This document shows, piece after piece, positions 1-6,891 of a stretch of DNA of 45,902 nt. The stretch is from the NCBI GenBank assembly GCA_024696005.1, contig JAILHF010000034.1, positions 1-45,902 on the forward strand, written 5' to 3'. Under the pieces are notes generated by a model. It worked only from the letters and a program-made list of their open reading frames with translations. It made no database searches and was not told where the DNA came from. The stretch comes from Lachnospiraceae bacterium. GTDB taxonomy: Bacteria > Bacillota > Clostridia > Lachnospirales > Lachnospiraceae. Within the stretch, counting starts at the first letter, position 1; every line of letters begins with the position of its first letter. A program made the translations under genes and the position numbers.

Positions 1-157
1 AAATACTGGCGATACGTGAACAGATCGACAATATTTGACGTTAAGGGCAACAGGATGTAAGATGAAAGGCAGATCTGGTCAGAAACATCCGGCCATGGGG
101 CCAATCTCATTTTCATCAACTGTCGATACCTTTACGCCATCAAGTGTCAGATTGTTG
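1..157. other. Left-edge sequence, no gene assigned
   Basis: No gene can be assigned with confidence here. On the plus strand one frame is open from the edge to a TAA at 58-60 and another to a TGA at 36-38; either could be the tail of a gene starting outside the window. On the minus strand a short frame ending at 79 reads like coding sequence (NNNLTLDGVKVSTVDENE), but it has no credible start because it would run through the antitoxin promoter and gene. It may be a relic of a lost gene. Confidence 0.2.
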
Positions 158-193
158 TTGAACGCATAGACATACAGTGATATGATATGTCTA
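158..193 (+). promoter_or_regulatory. Promoter and operator of the toxin-antitoxin pair
   Basis: A -35 box TTGAAC (158-163) and a -10 box TATGAT (181-186) are 17 bp apart. An 8-bp inverted repeat, TAGACATA (167-174) and TATGTCTA (186-193), brackets the spacer and -10 box. Phd/YefM antitoxins are known to repress their own operons by binding short palindromes over the promoter, so this is the likely autoregulatory operator. The boxes and repeat are seen directly; the binding is inferred. Confidence 0.7.
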
Positions 194-213
194 TAAAAAC
201 GGAGGTGATAATC

Positions 214-495
214 ATGTATGCACCACAGGAAGTGATCAGACCATCTGCGGATTTGAGAAATCATTATAACGAAATATCCAGACAATGCCGTGAGAAGAAT
301 GAGGCTGTTATCATTACGGTAAATGGAAGAGGGGACACGGTTTCTCTTGGTTATGAAGAATATAAGAGGATGAAAGCAAGGATCGAACTGTTGGAGGTTC
401 TTGCGGAAGCAGATGAGGATGTTAAATACGGCAGGGTTGCCCCCATGAAGGATACGTTTGACGACTTAAGAAGTCTTCTGGAGGACAAAACTTGA
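214..495 (+). CDS. Type II antitoxin, Phd/YefM family
   Basis: A protein of 93 residues. The start at 214 is chosen because a strong ribosome binding site (GGAGGTGAT, 201-209) lies just upstream; an in-frame ATG at 187 sits inside the operator. The N-terminal half has the Phd/YefM pattern: a short beta-strand entry, a helix with RPSADLRNHYNEI, then AVIITVNGRGDTVSLGYEEY, which in this family forms the DNA-binding dimer. The acidic C-terminal tail (EADEDVKYGRV onward) is the usual toxin-neutralising part. The stop overlaps the toxin start by 4 bases, so the two are translationally coupled. By family it neutralises the downstream toxin and represses the operon. Confidence 0.85.
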   Translation: MYAPQEVIRPSADLRNHYNEISRQCREKNEAVIITVNGRGDTVSLGYEEYKRMKARIELLEVLAEADEDVKYGRVAPMKDTFDDLRSLLEDKT

Positions 496-809
496 AGTAC
501 GAAGTTATACGAACAGATACGGCGGATTCTTCAATTCGAAGGATTGTCCTGTACATAGCGGAAAACTTTGGGAATGATGTGACTTTGGAGAGATTGGATC
601 ATCTTGAAGGATCGATCATGAAGCTTGCGCCGGATCCGCACATGGGTGTGGAACCGAAATATAACGTGCTGAAGAGGCAGGGATATCGGGTTCTTATTTT
701 GGAAAAGGATCTTGTATTTTACAAGCTTGATGATAATAAGAAGCAGGTTATCGTTTATGCCGTGGTAGATCAGAGACAGGATTACTTAAGTATTATCAGA
801 GGTTTATAA
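492..809 (+). CDS. Type II toxin, RelE/ParE family
   Basis: A protein of 105 residues, in the usual size range for RelE/ParE toxins. It starts at a TTG whose last bases form the TGA stop of the antitoxin gene. The sequence shows the family layout: an N-terminal strand, two helices (SSIRRIVLYIAENFGN and a second ending in GSIMKLAPDP), then a beta-sheet with GYRVLILEKDLVFYKLDD and a final IVYAVVDQRQDY strand. This C-terminal VVDQRQDY resembles the RelE/ParE signature ending. RelE members cut mRNA in the ribosome and ParE members poison gyrase; the sequence alone does not say which applies. Only about 20 bases separate it from the convergent sensor kinase gene, and no terminator is visible between them. 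Confidence 0.85.
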   Translation: MKYEVIRTDTADSSIRRIVLYIAENFGNDVTLERLDHLEGSIMKLAPDPHMGVEPKYNVLKRQGYRVLILEKDLVFYKLDDNKKQVIVYAVVDQRQDYLSIIRGL

Positions 810-829
810 TATCTGAGTTTGAAAGTGGC

Positions 830-2251
830 CTATTCGCCCTCATCCTCCACGAGCGGAAGGGAGAAGATGAACTCGGTACCCACACCCTCGGTGCTGATCA
901 CGTTGATGTTCTCGCCGTGGGCGCGGATGATCTCCTTGGTGATGGACAGGCCCAGTCCGGTGCCTTTTTTGTCCTTGCCGCGGGAGATGTCGGATTTATA
1001 GAAGCGGTTAAAGATCAGCGGCACGCTGTCCTTCGGGATGCCGATGCCGCTGTCTTTGACCGAAACAAAGACCTTGTTGTGCTTTTCCGTGGTCCCCACC
1101 TTGATCACGGAATTGTGATGGCTGAACTTGATCGCGTTGTCGATCAGGTTGTAGAGGACCTGCTGGATGCGGGTCAGATCGGCATGAACGGGCAGCTCCT
1201 CGCCCGTAAGGGACAGTTCCATGGCGATGCGCTTTTCCCGGCAGCTTCCCTCAAAGGTGGAGATGGTCTTGCGTATCACGTCATTGATGTCAAAATCCGT
1301 CTTGTCCAGGATCATTCCCTGGGTATTCAGGTTATTAAGCGTCAGCAGATTGTTGGTCAGCTTGATCAGGCGCTCGGTCTCGTTGATCACGATGTCGATG
1401 TACTTCGGATAGAGCTCGGGCGGGATGGTCCCGTCCTGCATGGCCTTGAGGTAACCGCCGATCGAGGTCAGGGGCGAACGGAAATCGTGCGAGACGTTTG
1501 CAACGATGTGCTTCTGGTTGTCCTCGCCCTTGGCCAGTTCCTGTGCCATGTAGGCCAGGGAAGCGGCCAGATAACCGATCTCGTCGTCGCTTTCCACGGG
1601 GATCTCGTAATGGAGGTTGCCGGCGGCATACTGCTCCGTTGCGTGGATGATGCGGTGCAGCGGTTTGTAGACAAGCTCGGTGAAGAAGATCAGGATGATC
1701 AGCGAAAGCAGGAAGAGGATCCCGACCAGGATGTAGTCCATGTCGATCAGATGGTTCGCCGTTTCCTGCAGAAGCTTCGTGTCGTAATGGATCACCACAT
1801 AGCCGCGCACCGCGTAGCCCATGGTGATCGGAGCGGCGACCGAGAGAAAGTCGCGGTCAAAGAGGCGGTAGAAATTCCCGACCGTGAAGAAGGAGCCCGA
1901 GAGCGCTGTCATGTCGAAGCCCTCTATGACGGCGGGATCGTCGATGTTGATCGGAAGCTCGGAATCCACGACCACCAGACCGGAGGGGTTCAGGATCTGG
2001 ATGCGCGCACCCAGCATCGAGGCATAAAAATCCAGCGAGACCTTGGTTCCCGCAAGGGAGGCCTCGTTGGTATAGATCAGCAGGCCTTCGTTCTCGGACA
2101 GAAGGGTGGCAACGCGGTAGAGTTCCTCGGCCTTGTTCTGCTGCAGACGGTTGAGCGTCATCTGCTGCATGAAGGTCGAGACGACGATGAAGCCGAATAC
2201 CGCAAAGATGACCCATGCGATCAGGAGTTTCAGATAAAGCGTTCGTTTCAT
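830..2251 (-). CDS. Membrane sensor histidine kinase
   Basis: A 473-residue two-component sensor kinase. The start at 2251 is chosen because its ATG overlaps the TGA stop of the response regulator gene (ATGA coupling). Two membrane segments (residues about 7-27 and 173-193) flank an extracytoplasmic sensing domain. A HAMP linker follows, then a HisKA domain with the phospho-accepting His near residue 255 (NVSHDFRSPL), and an ATPase domain with N-box NLIDNAIKFS, G1 DSGIGIP and G2 GTGLGLSI. It should phosphorylate the regulator encoded just upstream. The architecture is that of the PhoR/VanS-like kinases paired with OmpR-type regulators; the signal is unknown. Confidence 0.93.
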   Translation of the reverse strand: MKRTLYLKLLIAWVIFAVFGFIVVSTFMQQMTLNRLQQNKAEELYRVATLLSENEGLLIYTNEASLAGTKVSLDFYASMLGARIQILNPSGLVVVDSELPINIDDPAVIEGFDMTALSGSFFTVGNFYRLFDRDFLSVAAPITMGYAVRGYVVIHYDTKLLQETANHLIDMDYILVGILFLLSLIILIFFTELVYKPLHRIIHATEQYAAGNLHYEIPVESDDEIGYLAASLAYMAQELAKGEDNQKHIVANVSHDFRSPLTSIGGYLKAMQDGTIPPELYPKYIDIVINETERLIKLTNNLLTLNNLNTQGMILDKTDFDINDVIRKTISTFEGSCREKRIAMELSLTGEELPVHADLTRIQQVLYNLIDNAIKFSHHNSVIKVGTTEKHNKVFVSVKDSGIGIPKDSVPLIFNRFYKSDISRGKDKKGTGLGLSITKEIIRAHGENINVISTEGVGTEFIFSLPLVEDEGE

Positions 2252-2949
2252 AGGAGTTCGAAGCGGTAGCCGCGTCCCCAGATCGTGGAGATTTTCCATG
2301 CCTGGTGATCGCCGATCTTTTCACGGATGCGCTTGATGTGAACGTCCACGGTACGGGTATCCCCGACGTATTCATAGCCCCAGATCTGGTCGAGCAGCTG
2401 TTCACGGCTGTAAACGCGGCCGGGAGCGGAAGCGAGGAAATAGAGAAGCTCCAGCTCCTTGGGCGGCATATCGATGCGGTGGCCCATGCAGCTGACGCTG
2501 TAATTGGTCTTGTTGATGATCAGATCCGGGAAGCGCAGCTCTTCGCCGCCTTCTGCGGCCGGCTCCGGAGCGGAGGGTGCCTTGCAGCGCCGCAGCACCG
2601 CTTTCACGCGGGCGACCAGCTCCTTGGAATCAAAGGGCTTTTCCATGTAGTCATCGGCTCCGAGCTCGAGTCCCAGCACCTTGTCAAAGACCTCGCCCTT
2701 TGCCGAGAGCATGATGATCGGGATCTGGGAGTTCACGCGGATCTCGCGGCACACCTGGTAGCCGTCGATCCCCGGCAGCATCAGATCCAGAAGGATCAGG
2801 TGCGGGGCAAATTCCTTGACGGCACGCAATGCCGATTCGCCGTCGCCGACGATCTGCGTGTCGAAGCATTCCTTTGTCAGATAGAGACTGATGAGCTCCG
2901 CGATGTTCTCATCGTCGTCGACGATCAGGATCCTCTGTTTTTCGGCCAT
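2248..2949 (-). CDS. Response regulator, OmpR/PhoB family
   Basis: A 233-residue DNA-binding response regulator. The receiver domain (about 1-120) has the acidic triad VDDDE, the phospho-accepting Asp55 in LILLDLMLPG, and the conserved Lys in MEKPF. A linker rich in Ala, Pro and Glu leads to a winged-helix domain with PPKELELLYFLA, SREQLLDQIWG and TVDVHIKRIREKIG, diagnostic of OmpR/PhoB. It starts 15 bases after the mutS2 stop with a good GGA ribosome binding site, and its stop overlaps the kinase start. Targets are unknown. Confidence 0.94.
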   Translation of the reverse strand: MAEKQRILIVDDDENIAELISLYLTKECFDTQIVGDGESALRAVKEFAPHLILLDLMLPGIDGYQVCREIRVNSQIPIIMLSAKGEVFDKVLGLELGADDYMEKPFDSKELVARVKAVLRRCKAPSAPEPAAEGGEELRFPDLIINKTNYSVSCMGHRIDMPPKELELLYFLASAPGRVYSREQLLDQIWGYEYVGDTRTVDVHIKRIREKIGDHQAWKISTIWGRGYRFELL

Positions 2950-2964
2950 GATGATTCCTTTCTT

Positions 2965-5364
2965 TTATTTGAACGAAACGATGGTCACGCCTGCGTCTCC
3001 TTCACCGTGAGCGGCAAGCTCATAATGCTTCACGATGGAGTTGAAGCGCAGGTAGTCATGGATGCCCTTGCGCAGGGCTCCGGTACCTTTGCCGTGCACG
3101 ATGCGTACCTTGTCGGCATGGGACATATAGGCATCGTCCAGGTATTTGTCGATCCGGGCGATCGCTTCATCAACGGTGCAGCCCAGAACGTTGATCTCGG
3201 AATGAAAGCCCGAGGTTTTGGACAGATCCAGCACCGGCTGCTTGCCGGGCATTTTGGTCTTTTTCTCTTTGGCGGGCGCCTTCTGCTCGGCGCGGACCAG
3301 CTCTTCCAGAGGCACTTTGGAGCGGAGAATGCCGCACTGTACCTGCACAAAGCCGTCCTTGTCGGGGGCGCTTATGATGCTGCCGTCCACGTCCATGCTC
3401 AGGATATGGACCGCGGTCCCCGGAACGGCTTCCGAAGCCTTTAGTGATGCGCCGGCCATGGAGGCCTGCTGCTCCTTTTTGCGCTTCAGGCTGTCGCGGC
3501 TGAGCGCCTCATCCTGCCGGGTGATCTGTTCCCGCAGGCTGCTGCGTTTCTTTTCCATCGTGTCGATGCGCATCTGGTTGCCCTGCTTGTTGAAGGCGCG
3601 TATCGTCTCATCGGCGACGTCCTTGGCTTCCTTCAGCAGATCACGGGCTTCTTCCCTTGCGCTGCTTAGTATCTTGTCCTTCTGGGCTTCCAGTTTTTCT
3701 TCTCTTTCTTCGAGCTCGCGGATGCGGCGCTCAAGCCTTTCCTTTTCGGCAAGGAAGGCTTCCTGCTCTTTTTCCAGGCTGAGCCGCTTGTCCTGCAGGT
3801 CACTGATCACGGACTCGAAGCTTTCGGACTCGCTGTCGATGTGTGCGGAAGCCGCATCTATGATGTGCTGGGAGAGCCCCAGCTTGCCTGCGATCGCAAA
3901 GGCGTTGCTCTTTCCGGGAACGCCGGTGAGCAGACGGTAGGTGGGACTCAGGGTCTCCACATCGAATTCGCAGCTGGCGTTTTCCACCCCGGGGGTGGAG
4001 AGCGCATAGATCTTCAGCTCGCTGTAGTGCGTGGTGGCCATGGTGCGTATGCCCTTGATGTGCAGATGCTCCAGGATCGCAGTGGCCAGCGCGGCGCCTT
4101 CCGTCGGATCGGTCCCGGCACCCAGCTCGTCGAAGAGGACCAGACTGTCCTTTCTGGCCTTTTTCAGGATCACGACGATGCTGCTCATGTGGGACGAGAA
4201 GGTGGAAAGGCTCTGCTCGATGCTCTGTTCGTCGCCGATGTCCGCAAAGATGTCGCCGAAGAGCGAGAGCTCGGAACGGTCCCCCGCGGGGATGTGAAGC
4301 CCGGACTGGCCCATCAGCGCAAGCAATCCCACAGTCTTTAAGGAAACGGTCTTGCCGCCCGTGTTGGGGCCGGTGACGATGAGCAGGTCATAGGTATCGC
4401 CCAGGGTCACGTCGATCGGGACCGCGCGCTTCGGATCCAGAAGGGGATGCCTTGCCTGACGCAGGCGGATCCGGCCTTCGGTATTGTAGTGCGGGCGGGT
4501 GGCACCAAGCTTCAGGGCGTATTTTGCTTTTGCAAAGATGAAGTCCAGCAGCGTGACAAGGCGCTGGTCTTCGTTCAGGCGCTCGCCGTCTGCGTCCACC
4601 CTTGCCGTAAGGGCGGCCAGAATGCGGCGCACTTCGTCGTCTTCTTCCTGGTGCAGCGTGCTCAGCTTATTGTTCAGCTCCACGATGGAAGCCGGTTCGA
4701 TGAAAAAGGTGGAGCCGGAGGACGAGGTGTCGTGCACGATGCCCGGGACCTGGCCCTTGTATTCGGCCTTCACGGGGATGCAGTAACGGCCTCCCCTCTG
4801 GGTGACCACGGCGTCCTGCAGATAGCTGCGCATGCTCTGGTTCACCATCTGGTTCAGCTGGCTGTGGATGCGGGCGCTGATCACGCCGTAAGAGGAGCGG
4901 ATGCGCTTCAGCTCGGGGCTGGCGTTGTCGCTCATCTCTTCCTCGCTGATGATGCAGCGGTCGATCTCTTTCTTTAAGGGGGTGAGGGGATCGAGCACCT
5001 CAAAAAAGCCGTGAAGGCTGTCAGGCTCCTCGGTCGCGGTGGCTTCCCCGTATTCCGCCAGGTCTCCGACGCATTGCAGCAGGCGTGAGAGTGCGCAGAA
5101 ATTCCCCATCGAAAGGGGACGGCCGATGGAAGCCTCCTTTATGAGCTCCCGGGCATCAAAATTCGCACCGAAGGACAGGCGATCGTTCTTCAGAAGGCGC
5201 GTGAAAGCGTCTGCAGTCTGTTCCTGCGCGCTTTCGATCCATTCGCTGTTCTGGGAAGGACGGAGTGTTTCGCACATCCGCCGGGCCGGTTCACTGCCGC
5301 AATGATCCGCCAGAAGGGCGGTAATTTTATCAAATTCCAAAGTATGTAACACTTTTGCATTCAT
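2965..5364 (-). CDS. mutS2: MutS2 ATPase/endonuclease with Smr domain
   Basis: A 799-residue MutS2. The ATPase core carries Walker A GPNTGGKT (about 332-339) and Walker B LVLFDELGAGTDPTEG (about 407-422). A long charged coiled coil (about 510-640) follows, and a C-terminal Smr nuclease domain (last 80 residues) has the HGKGTGALR motif. MutS2 acts on branched DNA and, in Bacillus, on collided ribosomes (RqcU). It lacks the mismatch-recognition domains of MutS1. The start at 5364 is preferred over an upstream in-frame TTG at 5385 because a strong promoter (5374-5402) would start transcription about 2-4 bases before this ATG. It is the first gene of an operon with the two-component pair. Confidence 0.96.
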   Translation of the reverse strand: MNAKVLHTLEFDKITALLADHCGSEPARRMCETLRPSQNSEWIESAQEQTADAFTRLLKNDRLSFGANFDARELIKEASIGRPLSMGNFCALSRLLQCVGDLAEYGEATATEEPDSLHGFFEVLDPLTPLKKEIDRCIISEEEMSDNASPELKRIRSSYGVISARIHSQLNQMVNQSMRSYLQDAVVTQRGGRYCIPVKAEYKGQVPGIVHDTSSSGSTFFIEPASIVELNNKLSTLHQEEDDEVRRILAALTARVDADGERLNEDQRLVTLLDFIFAKAKYALKLGATRPHYNTEGRIRLRQARHPLLDPKRAVPIDVTLGDTYDLLIVTGPNTGGKTVSLKTVGLLALMGQSGLHIPAGDRSELSLFGDIFADIGDEQSIEQSLSTFSSHMSSIVVILKKARKDSLVLFDELGAGTDPTEGAALATAILEHLHIKGIRTMATTHYSELKIYALSTPGVENASCEFDVETLSPTYRLLTGVPGKSNAFAIAGKLGLSQHIIDAASAHIDSESESFESVISDLQDKRLSLEKEQEAFLAEKERLERRIRELEEREEKLEAQKDKILSSAREEARDLLKEAKDVADETIRAFNKQGNQMRIDTMEKKRSSLREQITRQDEALSRDSLKRKKEQQASMAGASLKASEAVPGTAVHILSMDVDGSIISAPDKDGFVQVQCGILRSKVPLEELVRAEQKAPAKEKKTKMPGKQPVLDLSKTSGFHSEINVLGCTVDEAIARIDKYLDDAYMSHADKVRIVHGKGTGALRKGIHDYLRFNSIVKHYELAAHGEGDAGVTIVSFK

Positions 5365-5373
5365 ATATGATAG

Positions 5374-5402
5374 AATATACCCCAAAGACCGTTAAAAATC
5401 AA
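5374..5402 (-). promoter_or_regulatory. Promoter of mutS2 operon
   Basis: On the minus strand, TTGATT and TATATT are separated by exactly 17 bp. The predicted transcription start (about 5366-5368) is only a few bases from the mutS2 ATG, so the message would be leaderless or nearly so. The -35 box overlaps the ribosome binding site region of the divergent esterase gene. Confidence 0.6.
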
Positions 5403-5412
5403 GGAGGCGCTT

Positions 5413-6255
5413 ATGCTTCACAAAACCATCAGGATCAAAACCGATGCTCCGGGTCCGGGGGCGGAGCTCACTACCTATCTTCTTTCCAAGTCCCCCGAGA
5501 TCGACGGGGCACCGAAGCCGCTCATCCTCATGTGCCCGGGCGGCGGCTATGCCTATACCAGCGACCGGGAGGCCGAGCCGATCGCGCTCTGCTTCAATTC
5601 CATGGGCTATCACGCGGCGGTGCTGCGTTACAGCTGTGCCCCGGCCAAGTTTCCCACGGCGGTCTCGGAAGCAGCGCTTGCGTTTGCGCTGATCCGAAAG
5701 AACGCGAAAAAGTGGAATGTCGATACATCACGCATCTTCATCCAGGGCTGTAGCTCCGGAGGGCATCTGGCATTTTCCTATGCTGTCTTTTATGCCGAGG
5801 AGGAGCTCCTGAAACTCACCGGGCTTACGGCTGCGGAGGCGCGCCCGGCCGGCGTGATCCTTTCCTATCCGGTGATCACTTCCGGGAAATACGCGCACCG
5901 CGGTTCCTTTGAGGTGCTGACCGGCAAGCCCTACGAAGAGGCAAAGAAGGATCCGCTGTTCAAGAAGCTGTCCCTGGAGACGCAGGTGAAGGCGGACACG
6001 CCTCCGGTCTTTGTCTGGCATACCTGGCCGGACGGCTGCGTCCCGGTCGAGAATACGCTGCTGCTTTTGGATGCGCTCGCAAAGAAAAAGGTCTCTGCCG
6101 AGGCGCACATCTTCCCGGTAGGGGAGCACGGACTGGGGCTTTGCAACGAAGTGACGATGACGCCCGGAGAACACTACGGCATACAGCCGGAATGCGAACA
6201 ATGGATACGCCTGGCCGGCGAGTGGCTGAAACGGCAGTGCGGAAAGGGGAAATGA
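5413..6255 (+). CDS. Alpha/beta hydrolase, esterase/lipase-like
   Basis: A 280-residue cytoplasmic alpha/beta hydrolase with no signal peptide. The start follows a strong AAGGAGG site. An oxyanion-hole motif PGGGYAY lies near residue 44. The nucleophile elbow GCSSGG puts the catalytic Ser at 114, an Asp in WPDGCVP is the likely acid, and the His in VGEHGLGL completes the triad. The fold and motifs match the acetyl-esterase/BD-FAE group (acetylxylan esterase-like, hormone-sensitive-lipase-like), which removes small acyl groups from sugars. The substrate cannot be told from sequence. Its stop is one base from the next start, so the two genes are coupled. Confidence 0.85.
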   Translation: MLHKTIRIKTDAPGPGAELTTYLLSKSPEIDGAPKPLILMCPGGGYAYTSDREAEPIALCFNSMGYHAAVLRYSCAPAKFPTAVSEAALAFALIRKNAKKWNVDTSRIFIQGCSSGGHLAFSYAVFYAEEELLKLTGLTAAEARPAGVILSYPVITSGKYAHRGSFEVLTGKPYEEAKKDPLFKKLSLETQVKADTPPVFVWHTWPDGCVPVENTLLLLDALAKKKVSAEAHIFPVGEHGLGLCNEVTMTPGEHYGIQPECEQWIRLAGEWLKRQCGKGK

Positions 6256-6256
6256 G

Positions 6257-6610
6257 ATGGACAAAGAAGTGATCGACGAGCTTTTTTCGGAAGAGGCCGA
6301 GGCGCAGCTGCGTCATGACGAGGGCGAGCTGGCCGAGGTGCTGGGGCAGAAGCGTGCGGCTGCTGCGGAGCGACTGGCGCGGATCGCGGAGCTGAAAGAG
6401 GAACTGGCCCGGCTTCAGGACGATTTCCTTTCGGACGGGGAAAGCCTGCAGGATCTGTATGACGATCTGGACTTTTCGCAGCAGTCGCTTCCCGTCGGAA
6501 CTGCAGTGGACGATCTGGCGGAAGAGATGTGCAGGGCAGCGGATGACCTGGACGCGCCTGTGGACGCGCTATCCGACCTTTTGCTTTTCCGTTTCAGGGG
6601 AGAGGAATAA
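6257..6610 (+). CDS. Small acidic coiled-coil protein, unknown function
   Basis: A 117-residue protein not recognised as any named family. It is strongly acidic, with heptad-like helices (residues about 10-60, including ERLARIAELKEELARL) and no cysteine cluster, membrane segment or signal peptide. It begins one base after the esterase stop, so it is almost certainly co-translated with it. It could be an accessory or structural partner of the esterase, but nothing proves this. The end of the gene meets the convergent 6S RNA terminator, so transcripts running through would be antisense to 6S RNA. Confidence 0.7.
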   Translation: MDKEVIDELFSEEAEAQLRHDEGELAEVLGQKRAAAAERLARIAELKEELARLQDDFLSDGESLQDLYDDLDFSQQSLPVGTAVDDLAEEMCRAADDLDAPVDALSDLLLFRFRGEE

Positions 6611-6631
6611 AAAACAGCGGCTGAAAGCCGC
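6609..6631 (-). terminator. Intrinsic terminator of 6S RNA
   Basis: On the minus strand the hairpin GCGGCT-TTC-AGCCGC is followed by TGTTTTTT. On the plus strand the same hairpin has no T-run, so it works leftward only. Confidence 0.85.
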
Positions 6632-6817
6632 CAAACATAATAAACCGGATACCGATCTCTGCTAATTGACTCCTAGCAAAGCTAGGTGGGCGACCGCAAT
6701 CAGAACTTCTGCCTTCCACTGATAGTTGCTGAGGCCTGACATCCGCCTGACAATATAGGAATCCCGTTTAAAGTACTGTAGGCTCAACACGCAGAGACCT
6801 TTTTCCGGTATCCGGAC
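6609..6817 (-). ncRNA. ssrS: 6S RNA (RNA polymerase sigma-A antagonist)
   Basis: A transcript of about 180-210 nt is defined by a strong promoter on one side and an intrinsic terminator on the other. Its 5' end (CCGGATACC, then TCTCTGC) pairs with its 3' end (GCAGAGA, then GGTATCCGG), giving the long interrupted closing stem of 6S RNA. A central hairpin region (GGCG...TCAG-GCCT with AGGC...CTGA...CGCC) forms the terminal arm. A perfect CCTAGC-TTT-GCTAGG hairpin lies in the 3' strand of the central bubble, as in many Firmicute 6S RNAs. 6S RNA mimics an open promoter and binds housekeeping RNA polymerase. The identification rests on structure and gene organisation; a covariance-model search was not possible here. 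Confidence 0.75.
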
Positions 6818-6823
6818 AAGCTT

Positions 6824-6852
6824 ATTATACCGCCGGGGCATGCGGATTACAA
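6824..6852 (-). promoter_or_regulatory. ssrS: Promoter of 6S RNA
   Basis: On the minus strand, TTGTAA and a perfect TATAAT are 17 bp apart, placing the RNA start near 6817, exactly where the closing stem begins. Confidence 0.8.
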
Positions 6853-6855
6853 TAC

Positions 6856-6884
6856 TGTACAAGAGCCGCATTTCCTGCTATAAT
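6856..6884 (+). promoter_or_regulatory. Promoter of the hybrid kinase gene
   Basis: A perfect -10 TATAAT (6879-6884) has a TGC just before it (extended -10) and a weak -35 TGTACA at 17 bp. It lies back to back with the 6S promoter; the two -35 boxes are only 3 bases apart. The predicted start point (6891-6892) coincides with the ATG of the kinase gene. Confidence 0.65.
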
Positions 6885-6891
6885 GTAATTT

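Noticed and set aside
6617-6631. The 6S terminator hairpin as a terminator for the esterase operon
   Set aside because: On the plus strand it is followed by CAAACATAAT with no T-run, so it works for the leftward RNA only.
6662-6871. Leftward 69-codon frame between 6610 and 6892
   Set aside because: It lies across the 6S RNA and its promoter and is better explained as non-coding RNA.
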